Source: Acidobacteria bacterium UBA7540 (GTDB lineage: Bacteria > Acidobacteriota > Terriglobia > UBA7540). From it: a stretch of DNA of 50,879 bases. Below are positions 15,749-23,801 of this stretch, in pieces. Made by a program: the position numbers and the translations under genes. The first letter of the stretch is position 1. Every line of letters begins with the position of its first letter. The notes beneath the pieces were generated by a model. It was not told the origin of the DNA and made no database searches. It saw only the letters and a program-made list of their open reading frames with translations. The stretch covers positions 1-50,879 of the forward strand of contig DLMI01000066.1 in assembly GCA_002478145.1 (NCBI GenBank), given 5' to 3'.

Positions 15749-16162
15749 AGGATTCAGGATTCAGGAAGTGAAAGAGCAGGTTGCGGGGGACAGGTGTCAG
15801 GGGCGAGCAGAGGGCAGGAGTGACAAGGCAGTGGGCCGAAAGAACAAAGCAATTCAAGATTTGAAATTTCAGAATAGCCCCAGGCCCAGCAAGCGTAGTG
15901 CCCGCTAATAAGAATGGCGGGCCCTCCGGGCCTGCGGCTCTTCAGAGGCAGAAGGCAGTGGGCGGGGGAACCAAGGGATTTGAGACTTAGGAAGGGTGAA
16001 GGCTGAAGGCTGACCCGCCGCGGCGGGGCGAGTGACGAGCAGAATTACGAATAGTGAATGGTGAATTGGGAACGCGGAACTGGCTTCGCGCGCCGCGCCC
16101 AAGGCATCTGACTGCTGCACTTCCTCAATTCACAATTCAGAATTTGCTATTCACTATTCAGA
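15749..16162. repeat. Intergenic arrays of degenerate 7-base repeats, inverted
   Basis: The 611-bp gap between the DUF362 gene and gmhA contains several short tandem arrays with a strict period of seven: AGGATTC twice at 15749-15762; GAAGGGT, GAAGGCT, GAAGGCT at 15991-16011; six units of the form GAAYNNN at 16042-16083; and units mostly of the form ATTCNNN in the opposite sense at 16121-16162. The last two arrays are inverse to each other and could form a long imperfect hairpin. There is no coding signal. Similar arrays lie at 27066-27235. Confidence 0.65.
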
Positions 16163-16219
16163 CCGAGCGCCATGCCAATACCTTCTTGCCGCAAACCACT
16201 GACGATCCGCTGCTGGCCT

Positions 16220-16786
16220 TCAACCCTGAAGGCGCGCGCACAAGACTTGCATGACAACATGCAAAAGAATCATGTGGACGTCTTCGGCCTTTTGCATGTC
16301 GTGCACCGGGGCCAGTATGGGGGTTCGCACCCTGCCAGCCAGTTTTCCACCATTGAAGCCGCACAGGCCGACCGTGTGAGCACCAAGGCTATTCGCGTAA
16401 TCGATGGCCTTGAGGACGTTGGGTGAGTTTCCGCTTCCGGAGATTCCAACCACGACATCGCCAGCACGGAGGAAATTTCCCAACTGCTCGACGAAGACAT
16501 CCTCGTAGGAGACATCGTTGGCATAAGCCGTCAAAGTAGGGAGGTTATCATTCAGACAAATGGCTCGAAAACGCTTCTGCCGGCCACAGGACACTCCTTT
16601 GTTGAGATCGCAAGCGAAGTGGGAGGCTGATGACCCGCTGCCTCCGTTTCCCATGAGAAAGACCTGACGTCCTTCCTGATACGCGTTCTCAAGAAGATGC
16701 ACGAACTCTTCGAATCGCTCAGGAGACACGCCCCCCAGGGCCTTGCTCAACCCTGTGCAGTAATTTAACAGGTATTCACGAATCAT
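16220..16786 (-). CDS. gmhA: Sedoheptulose-7-phosphate isomerase-like SIS protein
   Basis: 188 residues, the usual length for GmhA, the first enzyme of ADP/GDP-heptose synthesis (sedoheptulose 7-phosphate to D-glycero-D-manno-heptose 7-phosphate). The SIS sugar-phosphate site is seen in FLMGNGGSGSSASHFACDLN (43-62) and VVVGISGSGNSPNVLKAI. The C-terminal helix AEDVHMILLHVVMQVL is typical of GmhA. It is the last gene of the polysaccharide locus, 194 bp after gmhB. The kinase that would follow in the pathway is not in the window. A general SIS isomerase remains possible. Confidence 0.82.
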   Translation of the reverse strand: MIREYLLNYCTGLSKALGGVSPERFEEFVHLLENAYQEGRQVFLMGNGGSGSSASHFACDLNKGVSCGRQKRFRAICLNDNLPTLTAYANDVSYEDVFVEQLGNFLRAGDVVVGISGSGNSPNVLKAIDYANSLGAHTVGLCGFNGGKLAGRVRTPILAPVHDMQKAEDVHMILLHVVMQVLCARLQG

Positions 16787-16952
16787 GCCCAGCTCCCCCC
16801 ACGCTTTGAGGAATTATAACATCCCTTTTTGCTTTCCACGCGGCAACTCCTCCGTCTTGCAGCCGCCGGCTGCTCTCGTGGTCCCGTTCATAATTGAGGC
16901 TACAATCGGCAAGATCACGAGATGAGCTCGGCGATCAGCACCACCCCCCAAC

Positions 16953-16974
16953 CCCCTCCTCGGCTGAGGAGGGG
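16953..16974. repeat. Perfect 9-bp hairpin after gmhB
   Basis: CCCCTCCTC-GGCT-GAGGAGGGG, nine pairs around a four-base loop, seven bases beyond the gmhB stop on the minus strand. There is no T run, so it is more likely a REP-like or mRNA-protecting structure than a simple terminator. Confidence 0.5.
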
Positions 16975-16980
16975 AATCTG

Positions 16981-17553
16981 CTATCCCAAGTCACGCGCCT
17001 GAAAGCGAGCATGTGTTTGGAAGCTGACCAGATATGCTGCCGCGGCAAGCAAGCCGGGGACGGTCACCTGAGGTGCATGGGGAAGTTTTTCGAAGCTGGC
17101 CGGGGATGCATTCGAAACCATTATCGCGGGGCAACCCACTGCCTGCGCCGCCAGCAAATCGCTTTCCGAGTCGCCAATGAGGAAGGTGTCCTCAAAAGCA
17201 AAGTGATGCTCGGCCTGGGCCTCGAGCAGCAGACCCGGCTTCGGTTTTCTGCACGGGCAGTCATCCTCTGCCCGGTGGGTGCAATAGTAAACACTGCGTA
17301 TTCGTCCCCCTTGCGCGTCAACCTCTTCTACGAACTTACGGGTGATTTCCTGCAAGTCGGCGGCGGTCATGAGGCCCTTCCCAACTCCCGCCTGATTGGA
17401 GACGACGGTCACATGGTAGTTTTTTTCAGTCAGAAGGCGCAGCCCCTCAAGGGCGCCGGGCAGGAAAATAAATTTGTCCCAGCAGGTAACATAGCCGCCG
17501 ACGATGCGCTGATTGATGACTCCGTCGCGGTCAAGCAGGACGAATCTAGGCAT
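16981..17553 (-). CDS. gmhB: D-glycero-D-manno-heptose 1,7-bisphosphate phosphatase
   Basis: HAD-superfamily phosphatase of 190 residues that removes the 7-phosphate in heptose synthesis. The nucleophile motif LLDRDGVIN lies at the N-terminus, the second motif in VVSNQAGVGKG, the zinc loop in CTHRAEDDCPCRKPKPG, and the acid motif in FLIGDSESDLLAA. All catalytic positions are present. Two ATGs compete: 17562 lies only two bases after GGAGG, 17553 lies eleven after it; I prefer the second. Whether the product goes to an ADP- or GDP-heptose is not decided here, but the nucleotidyltransferase remnant at 21716-21910 hints at a former GDP branch. Confidence 0.88.
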   Translation of the reverse strand: MPRFVLLDRDGVINQRIVGGYVTCWDKFIFLPGALEGLRLLTEKNYHVTVVSNQAGVGKGLMTAADLQEITRKFVEEVDAQGGRIRSVYYCTHRAEDDCPCRKPKPGLLLEAQAEHHFAFEDTFLIGDSESDLLAAQAVGCPAIMVSNASPASFEKLPHAPQVTVPGLLAAAAYLVSFQTHARFQARDLG

Positions 17554-17598
17554 TCCCAGCATCCCCTCCGTCAGCGTTCCTGCTCACTGGGTTAGGCC

Positions 17599-18453
17599 TC
17601 AAGCCTTCGCCTGACCTTCCCGAAGGAGATAGCGGGTTAGCGCATCCTGCCACGCTGGGAGGAGGCCAAGCCCTTCGCTTTCCAACCGCGTGTGGGCAAG
17701 TCGTGAATTTCGTGGCCGCAGAGCTGGCCGGTCTGAGGCCGAGGTGGGAATGGCAAAAACTCGAACGTGGCTCAGCGCTGCCTGCCGAAGGATCTCTTGG
17801 GCAAACTCAAACCAGGAGCAATAGCCGCGGTTCGTCACGTGATAGATGCCAGGGCTTCCCCTCACCACAATCTGTTCCAACTTCTCGGCCAGGTCCATAG
17901 TGTAGGTGGGTGCCCCAACCTGATCGTCCACCACGCGGAGCGACTCCCCCCGTTGGGCTCGCTGCAAAATGGTGCGAACGAAATTCTTGCCCAAAGGGCC
18001 GAAAAGCCACGATGTCCTAACAATCCAGGCAGCCTCGACCAATTCCGTGACGTGTCTTTCGCCTTGCAGCTTGCTCTGGCCGTACACGTTGAGGGGGTTG
18101 GGCCGATCGTCCTCCCCGTAAGGGGTTGGCTTCTGACCGTCGAAGACGTAGTCCGTGCTGACGTAAAGCATGGGGAGGGAGGCCTGCCGGCAAGCGACAG
18201 CCACATTACGAGTGCCCTCCGCGTTCACCTGGAAGGCAAGATCGGGCCAGTGCTCGCAGTCGTCCACAGAGGTAAAGGCAGCGGTGTGGATCACGACCTC
18301 GGGCTTGGTGCTGTCGAAGGTTCGCTGCACAAGGTCGAGGTCGGTGATGTCGACTTCGGGCAGCTCCGCAGGAACGACCTGATGGCGCGCCCCGAGATGG
18401 GCCGTTAGGTCTCGACCTAGCATCCCGCTGCTTCCTGTAATCAAGATTCGCAC
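17599..18453 (-). CDS. rmlD: dTDP-4-dehydrorhamnose reductase
   Basis: 284 residues. It carries out the last step of dTDP-L-rhamnose synthesis, reducing dTDP-4-keto-L-rhamnose with NADPH. The nucleotide-binding loop is GSSGMLGRDL at 7-16; the catalytic region reads VSTDYVFDG followed by NVYGQSKLQGE with the YxxxK pair; VRTSWLFGP is also typical. It lies 6 bp after rmlB. The gene order rmlA-rmlB-rmlD lacks an rmlC here; the only RmlC-like gene is 23 kb upstream at 41538-41987. Confidence 0.92.
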   Translation of the reverse strand: MRILITGSSGMLGRDLTAHLGARHQVVPAELPEVDITDLDLVQRTFDSTKPEVVIHTAAFTSVDDCEHWPDLAFQVNAEGTRNVAVACRQASLPMLYVSTDYVFDGQKPTPYGEDDRPNPLNVYGQSKLQGERHVTELVEAAWIVRTSWLFGPLGKNFVRTILQRAQRGESLRVVDDQVGAPTYTMDLAEKLEQIVVRGSPGIYHVTNRGYCSWFEFAQEILRQAALSHVRVFAIPTSASDRPALRPRNSRLAHTRLESEGLGLLPAWQDALTRYLLREGQAKA

Positions 18454-18459
18454 GGCGTT

Positions 18460-19488
18460 CTACAGTTGGGCCAGGGAGTTACGACGGTTCTCGTAGAATC
18501 TCTGGTAGTAATCCCGGTACTCTCCGCTCTTGGTTTTCTGCACCCAATCGGCCTGGCTGCGGTACCACTCGACTGTTCGCAGCATCCCTTCCTCAAACGT
18601 CACAGTGGGTTCCCAACCCAACTCCCTGCGGATCTTGCTGCAGTCGAGCGCATACCGACGATCGTGCCCTGGCCGGTCTTCCACAAACTTGATCTGATCC
18701 TCGGACTTATGCAGGATTCGCAACAGCCCGCGCACAACATTCAAGTTGGTCACCGGTTGCCCGAATCCGATGTTATAGGTTTCGCCAGGGCACCCCGAGT
18801 TCAGGACTCGGTCGAGCGCGCGGCAGTGGTCTTCCACAAAAATCCAATCGCGCTCGTTCAGGCCGTCACCGTAAACGGGGAGCGGCTTGCCTTCAAGAGC
18901 ATTAGTAATCATCAGGGGGATGAGCTTTTCCGGGAATTGGTAAGGGCCGTAGTTGTTCGAGGATCGCGTCAGGAGGGCCGGGAAACGGTAGGTCTGCCAG
19001 AAGCTTCTCACCAACAGATCCGAAGCAGCCTTACTCGCGGCATAGGGGCTGTTGGGCCGTAGTGGGGACTGTTCATCGGCATATTCTCCCGGTTGCAGAG
19101 TTCCGTAAACCTCATCGGTGGAGATGTGCAAGAAGCGAGGGATCCTGGAGCGCCGAGATGCCTCCAACAGCGTGCAAGTGCCCTGGACATTGGTACGGAT
19201 AAACTCGCGCGCGTCGGCGATGCTCCGGTCCACATGACTTTCCGCGGCAAAATGCACCACTGAGTCTATTTGCTGATCCAGGATATCCCTTACACAGTCA
19301 GCTTCACAGATGTCTCCTCGGATAAATTGGTAGCCAGGGTGAGATTGCACGTCCGAGAGATTGTCCAGATTTCCCGCATAGGTTAACTTGTCAAGATTTA
19401 CTACCGTGCTTTCAGGATAGGTCCTGAGGAAGTAACGAATGAAATTGGAGCCGATGAACCCGGCGCCGCCCGTGACGAGAATTTTCAA
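18460..19488 (-). CDS. rmlB: dTDP-glucose 4,6-dehydratase
   Basis: 342 residues, standard for RmlB. It converts dTDP-glucose to dTDP-4-keto-6-deoxyglucose. NAD loop GGAGFIGSNFIRYFL at 7-21, HFAAESHVDRSI, active site ISTDEVYGTLQPGEYADE with Asp-Glu, and YAASKAASD with the catalytic Tyr and Lys; PYQFPEKLIPLMI is a further family mark. It follows rmlA after 16 bp. Confidence 0.95.
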   Translation of the reverse strand: MKILVTGGAGFIGSNFIRYFLRTYPESTVVNLDKLTYAGNLDNLSDVQSHPGYQFIRGDICEADCVRDILDQQIDSVVHFAAESHVDRSIADAREFIRTNVQGTCTLLEASRRSRIPRFLHISTDEVYGTLQPGEYADEQSPLRPNSPYAASKAASDLLVRSFWQTYRFPALLTRSSNNYGPYQFPEKLIPLMITNALEGKPLPVYGDGLNERDWIFVEDHCRALDRVLNSGCPGETYNIGFGQPVTNLNVVRGLLRILHKSEDQIKFVEDRPGHDRRYALDCSKIRRELGWEPTVTFEEGMLRTVEWYRSQADWVQKTKSGEYRDYYQRFYENRRNSLAQL

Positions 19489-19504
19489 GTCTCACACTCC
19501 AAAG

Positions 19505-20236
19505 CTAAGGGACTTTATTCGCTCCCCCCTGCGCGACCAGGTTGGTAGCCCGCAAGAGAGAATCGAATGTCCCTGCGTCCGTCCACCAGCCTTCCAGAAT
19601 ACTGTAAGTGAGAGTACCATCGGCCAAGTACTGGTTGTTTACGTCCGTGATTTCGAATTCTCCCCTGCCTGAAGGTTTCAGCTTACGGATGCGGTCGAAT
19701 ACCGTTGCATCATACATGTAAATGCCAATCACGGCGTAGCGCGACTTTGGTTCCTTGGGTTTTTCCTCGATGCGAACGATTCGACTGCTTTCAAAAGCCG
19801 GGACACCAAAGCGCTCCGGGTCAGCAACTTCCTTCAGGATTATATGGGCGCCCCGTTCTTGTTTCTTGAATTGAGCGCAAGCCGCGATAATATTCGTCTC
19901 TATGATGTTGTCGCCGAGAACTACGCAGATCTTGTCGCCATCCGCAAAATACTCCGCCAAGCGGAGCGCGTCAGCAATCCCGCCTTCGCCTTCCTGGTAG
20001 GTGTAGTTGATATGCTTGAGACCAAAATCCTTTCCATTGCCCAAGAGGCGCAAGAAATCACCCGCGTCCTGCCCTCCCGTCACCACGAGAATGTCCCTGA
20101 TCCCCGCATTGACCAAAGTCTGGATGGGGAAAAAAATCATGGGGCGGTCGTACACAGGAAGAAGGTGCTTGTTGGTTACGCGCGTGAGAGGAAACAATCG
20201 CGAACCGATCCCACCGGCCAATATGACACCTTTCAT
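19505..20236 (-). CDS. rmlA: Glucose-1-phosphate thymidylyltransferase, short form
   Basis: 243 residues. It makes dTDP-glucose from dTTP and glucose 1-phosphate. The activation loop GGIGSRLFPLTRVTNKHLLP (8-27) and VVLGDNIIE (metal and nucleotide site) are clear. It is about 45 residues shorter than the classical RmlA because it lacks the C-terminal allosteric helices, like the short SpsI-type enzymes of Gram-positive bacteria and archaea. It stands 52 bp after the polymerase-like gene and leads the rml genes. Confidence 0.9.
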   Translation of the reverse strand: MKGVILAGGIGSRLFPLTRVTNKHLLPVYDRPMIFFPIQTLVNAGIRDILVVTGGQDAGDFLRLLGNGKDFGLKHINYTYQEGEGGIADALRLAEYFADGDKICVVLGDNIIETNIIAACAQFKKQERGAHIILKEVADPERFGVPAFESSRIVRIEEKPKEPKSRYAVIGIYMYDATVFDRIRKLKPSGRGEFEITDVNNQYLADGTLTYSILEGWWTDAGTFDSLLRATNLVAQGGANKVP

Positions 20237-20288
20237 GAGCGACCAGCACCTCGTTTCTCAGTGAAGAAGTTGCGTATATGGGAGCATC

Positions 20289-21719
20289 TCAAAAGCTTCC
20301 ATCCGAGCCTGGAGACGAGATTTCCACTTCCTTTCTTGTGTTCCGGGATACGGATGTGGAATATGTGGCCTTAGATCCAATTCCAAGAATGACGGCGAAA
20401 AGCAACGCGTTGGCGGGGACCTGCAAATTGAAGTCTGTGACGGAATGGATTAACAGGGCTGCACTGCCCCCAATACACGCCAGCAAAACTGAACGACGGT
20501 AAGGGTTGCGTGCTTCGACGTAAGCTAGGATCATCTTGAACAGCAAGCCTATTATCGGGATGAAGAGCAACGCCGCGCCGAGAACCCCCGTGTCGGTGGT
20601 CACTTCGAGATAGTCATTGTGCGCATGGTCGATAAGGAGATCGAGTGAGGTAGTCTGATAGCGTCGAAAAGCGACTACAAATGTTCCCAAGCCTGTACCC
20701 ACGGTAGGATGATCCCTAATGATGCTACTTGCCTGTTTCCATATGGCAACGCGTCCGGAAGGATCTTCAAGAGCCGAGGGCTTGAGGACCTCAAATCGGC
20801 TGATCACGGGATCAACCCCAATCCAAACAGCATAGGTCATCGAGCAAGCGATGACCAGCAAGGTGATAACCATCCAGGCCCGGCGGCCTCCTCCAAGCCG
20901 GCCCAAGAAGGCCATTAAGATGAGACTCGCCAAGACCGAGAAAATGCCCATGCGCGAGCGGGAAAAGACCACCGCAATGACCAGAAGGATCACGATGAAC
21001 ACATAAAAGAGGATTTGCGGGTGTAACGACAGTGAATAGCGGCCACCGCGCAAGCGTCGTCTTTCGGGGATGCCATGGGCTGACATTGGTTGGAGGTTGT
21101 AAAAGACCATCATCGCCGCAAAGGGGATTACCAGTTCCAGGAACCCGGCGAAATGATTATGATTAATGTAGGTGCCGGTGGCCTCGTCTGTGTAGAATTG
21201 CTTCGTGAAGCCAAAGATCTTTTGATAACCTGTCAAATACTGAACCATCCCGTATGCTGCTTCTAGGGAACCGAGCACGATCAAGCCGGCCGTCAAGACG
21301 TTCTTACCTTCCCTGGCCTCGAAGGCGTAGGCTGCCAAAACGAAAGCTGCCAAATAGGCGAGCAACTTGAAGAATCCGAGTAGCGTGTCGTGAGGATATA
21401 GGCTAAGAGTCGCCCAGTGTGCTGCTCCAAGGGTGAGCGCGGCTTGAAACCCAGGGAATAAACGATTCGGAGAAAGCCAGGACACGACTCGCACGGGGAG
21501 GGGAATCGTCTGGAGAAGCACGAGGCAGAAGAACGGAAGAATCCAAAGTGGAAGCGGAAGGTCTATTTTCCCGTGCCAGGTCTGTCTGACCAAAACAACA
21601 AGGATCAAGAGGAAGAGGGCCACCTCCATGGCGGTATAAGCGGGGGATTGCACACCCCCGAAAGCCAGGACGGAGCCTGTGATGATAAGCAGAAGACCCC
21701 ACTCAACAATTTTCTTCAC
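20289..21719 (-). CDS. O-antigen ligase / Wzy-like polymerase
   Basis: 476 residues with about 11-12 membrane segments. The large outer loop carries the Wzy_C/WaaL family marks: FSRSRMGIFS, then GRVAIWKQASSIIRDHPTVG and HAHNDYLEVTTDTGVLGA. These proteins act on lipid-linked glycans, either joining repeat units or passing the chain to another acceptor, and sequence alone does not tell which. The nucleotidyltransferase remnant overlaps its start (ATGA at 21716-21719). A second, unrelated polymerase-like protein is encoded at 31221-32636, so this one may be the ligase or the polymerase of a separate glycan. Confidence 0.85.
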   Translation of the reverse strand: MKKIVEWGLLLIITGSVLAFGGVQSPAYTAMEVALFLLILVVLVRQTWHGKIDLPLPLWILPFFCLVLLQTIPLPVRVVSWLSPNRLFPGFQAALTLGAAHWATLSLYPHDTLLGFFKLLAYLAAFVLAAYAFEAREGKNVLTAGLIVLGSLEAAYGMVQYLTGYQKIFGFTKQFYTDEATGTYINHNHFAGFLELVIPFAAMMVFYNLQPMSAHGIPERRRLRGGRYSLSLHPQILFYVFIVILLVIAVVFSRSRMGIFSVLASLILMAFLGRLGGGRRAWMVITLLVIACSMTYAVWIGVDPVISRFEVLKPSALEDPSGRVAIWKQASSIIRDHPTVGTGLGTFVVAFRRYQTTSLDLLIDHAHNDYLEVTTDTGVLGAALLFIPIIGLLFKMILAYVEARNPYRRSVLLACIGGSAALLIHSVTDFNLQVPANALLFAVILGIGSKATYSTSVSRNTRKEVEISSPGSDGSF

Positions 21720-21910
21720 TTATTTTGAACCCCCATTGACGGCCCGCCAAACGCCAACTCCCCCCAGGAATGCTGGCCTGCAACAATAGGCCACTGTACC
21801 AGAGCTCTTTGGTAGTTTTCGGGGGTACCTAAATCCGGGATGTGTCCGTCCAGGAGACAGCCCCAGGCGTGGCCTTTCAATCCAGGAATGACGTCTTTGC
21901 CGAAGTCCAT
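21716..21910 (-). pseudogene. 3' remnant of a sugar-phosphate nucleotidyltransferase
   Basis: 64 codons reading MDFGKDVIPGLKGHAWGCLL, then DGHIPDLGTPENYQRAL. This is the C-terminal end of a mannose- or heptose-1-phosphate guanylyltransferase (the D-GTPENY motif is diagnostic for the family), but the catalytic N-terminal 170-odd residues are missing. Only 23 bases separate it from the stop of the WbaP-like gene, so a deletion or replacement removed the rest. The small frame still overlaps the next gene by four bases. With gmhA and gmhB nearby, an HddC-like heptose guanylyltransferase is the attractive origin, but a mannose enzyme fits as well. Confidence 0.7.
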
Positions 21911-21933
21911 GACGCGCCCGCTTCTCGTCTATC

Positions 21934-23331
21934 TTAATAGGCGTTCTTGCTGAAAAAGCCTCTCCAAAGGGTCGCGCAGATGATTCTAATGTCGAACCAC
22001 AGGGACCAGTTCCGCAGGTAGTGGATGTCGCATTCCACCCGTTTGGCAATCGATGTATCGCCACGCCAGCCGTTGACTTGCGCCCACCCTGTGATTCCAA
22101 CCTTCAGGTAATGGCGAGTGTTGTATTGGGCAACTTCGTGCTGAAATTTCTTTACAAAGTATGGCCGCTCCGGCCGTGGACCGACCACACTCATGTCACC
22201 CCGCAGCACATTGAAAAACTGAGGCAATTCGTCGAGATTGCTGGCCCGCAGAAAGGCTCCCAGCCTTGTCCTTCGGGGGTCGTTGCCAGTTGTCCATCGG
22301 GTATCGTCTTCCCCAGGGTTGCCCGCTCTCATGGTCCTGAACTTGTACAAACGAAACAATCGCCCATTCAAGCCTACGCGGTCCTGGGCGAAAAGAATGG
22401 GCTCTGGGGAGGTCAGGCGGATGGCCACCGCGATGAGCAGCATCAAGGGGGCAGTAAGAATGACGACCACCGTTGAGAATGCCAGATCAAAGGACCTCTT
22501 AAGAATTGAGTATGTTATCGACTCAGACGGGCTGGCTCTCAGATCCAAGAGGGTTACATCGCCGAAATGAAATGAGGTATTCTGGAATGAAATTCCAGAC
22601 CCGAAATCCAGAATTGCCCTGACCGGAACACTCAAATGCTCCAACTTGGAAACGATGTTGCGAATGTCCATAAGGAGTGAGGGAGGAACCGCAACCACGA
22701 CATCGTCGACCTGCGGTTGGACCCCCATGTTATCCAACGCCTCAAATTCCAGCAGGGGGGTGCAGGTTGGGGATGGGGTCTGTTCAGGTAATCGAACGAA
22801 TCCCACCACGCTGCAGGGGATCACCGTCGACTCGAGGAGGGAACGTACCGTTCGGCTTGCGTACTCGTCGGCTCCTATGACAAGGAGGCGGGAGCAGTTC
22901 TCGCCTCTGCGACGCAAACTCTCCAGGTACACCCGAAAAGCTGCCTGAGTGGCGAAGGCAAGGATGAAGAGCGCCACTCCACTGAAAACCACGAAGAGCC
23001 GGGAAAAGCTGACAGCCCGGTAGAAAAAGGTGGCGCCCGTTGCTACTAAGTAAGTGGCTGTGCTGGCCACGAGGGCGCGCCGGGTGGCATTTCGTGACGG
23101 GACGAGATAATCGACGCGCGAAAGGTCGTAATGCTCAACCACGATGGCCCAAGCCAGCGTCGTCAACAACAACAATCCAAAATAGGCGGAATAGTCCACA
23201 CCTCCACCTATAACGGGGATGAGACCAATATCAAAGCGGACACAGGCCGCGATCCCAAAGGCTGCAAGAGGCAGCAGGAGCACGGACAGCCGCAGCGCAA
23301 ACTCGATGTGATTGAGACGTCTTCGAATCAT
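21934..23331 (-). CDS. Polyprenyl-phosphate sugar phosphotransferase (WbaP-like)
   Basis: 465 residues. It starts glycan assembly by moving a sugar 1-phosphate onto undecaprenyl phosphate. Four to five membrane helices fill the first 140 residues, a Rossmann-like soluble domain follows (CSRLLVIGADEYASRTVRSL), and the catalytic C-terminal half runs from KRSFDLAFSTVVVILTAPLM through FRLYKFRTMRAG and SNLDELPQFFNVLRGDMSVV to VGPRPERPYF. The frame is open to 23409 with a TTG, but the first ATG, at 23331, begins the typical MIRRRLNHIEFALRL. Its own promoter candidate lies about 160 bp upstream. The following remnant suggests that this gene was inserted beside older DNA. Confidence 0.92.
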   Translation of the reverse strand: MIRRRLNHIEFALRLSVLLLPLAAFGIAACVRFDIGLIPVIGGGVDYSAYFGLLLLTTLAWAIVVEHYDLSRVDYLVPSRNATRRALVASTATYLVATGATFFYRAVSFSRLFVVFSGVALFILAFATQAAFRVYLESLRRRGENCSRLLVIGADEYASRTVRSLLESTVIPCSVVGFVRLPEQTPSPTCTPLLEFEALDNMGVQPQVDDVVVAVPPSLLMDIRNIVSKLEHLSVPVRAILDFGSGISFQNTSFHFGDVTLLDLRASPSESITYSILKRSFDLAFSTVVVILTAPLMLLIAVAIRLTSPEPILFAQDRVGLNGRLFRLYKFRTMRAGNPGEDDTRWTTGNDPRRTRLGAFLRASNLDELPQFFNVLRGDMSVVGPRPERPYFVKKFQHEVAQYNTRHYLKVGITGWAQVNGWRGDTSIAKRVECDIHYLRNWSLWFDIRIICATLWRGFFSKNAY

Positions 23332-23491
23332 TGCTTCAACAGAGCTAAGTTGGAGTGGGCACAGGTCAAGGAAGCCTTCGACATGCAGCCTGGAAATACC
23401 TGTCGGCAAGGACCAAGAATGCTTGCATCAGGCCCGATCCCTTCGCTTGCTCACACCCTTCGCGACGCAGACTTGAAGACTAAGATTCTCG

Positions 23492-23520
23492 ATTATAAGC
23501 CAGTAATTAACTTTCTTGAA
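23492..23520 (-). promoter_or_regulatory. Candidate internal promoter before the WbaP-like gene
   Basis: On the minus strand a perfect TATAAT (23497-23492) lies 17 bases after TTCAAG (23520-23515). The leader to the ATG at 23331 would be about 150 bases. This is the only clear signal in the gap between galE and the WbaP-like gene (23332-23801), where I see no coding frame. It would let the WbaP - polymerase - rml - gmh part be expressed apart from the long upstream operon. Confidence 0.45.
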
Positions 23521-23801
23521 GGGCTATCGCCACCCGGTAGTGGGTCAGTTTGATGTGGAGGTGGCTTCCCGAAACAGCCGAGACAGCTTACGCCGACACG
23601 TGGTCCGTCAGTTGACGGATAAACTCGCCGCTACAACGTTCTTCCGGATGAGGGCCTTTCTGCTTCCTTGACACGAGGCGGAATACAACGATTATGGCTA
23701 CAAAGTCACCCACCAGATGTGCGTACCTGGGAAAGTTCTTACCCCTATGGTCTAAGGTCAAACCAACCTACAGAGCGGGAGTTCCTGGATTTCCTGGGAC
23801 T

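Noticed and set aside
15749..16162. CRISPR array
   Set aside because: The repeats are seven bases long and degenerate, with no unique spacers and no cas genes in the window.
16894..17595. 233-codon plus-strand frame opposite gmhB
   Set aside because: gmhB on the other strand has all catalytic motifs; the opposite frame is a by-product of GC-rich codon use.
21720..22100. 126-codon minus-strand frame across the end of the WbaP-like gene
   Set aside because: It runs in a second frame through the conserved C-terminus of the WbaP-like gene and has no protein character of its own.
23521..23601. Insertion-sequence end near GGTAGTGGGTCAGTTTG in the galE-wbaP gap
   Set aside because: The phrase looked like a transposon end, but no inverse partner or target duplication is visible nearby.
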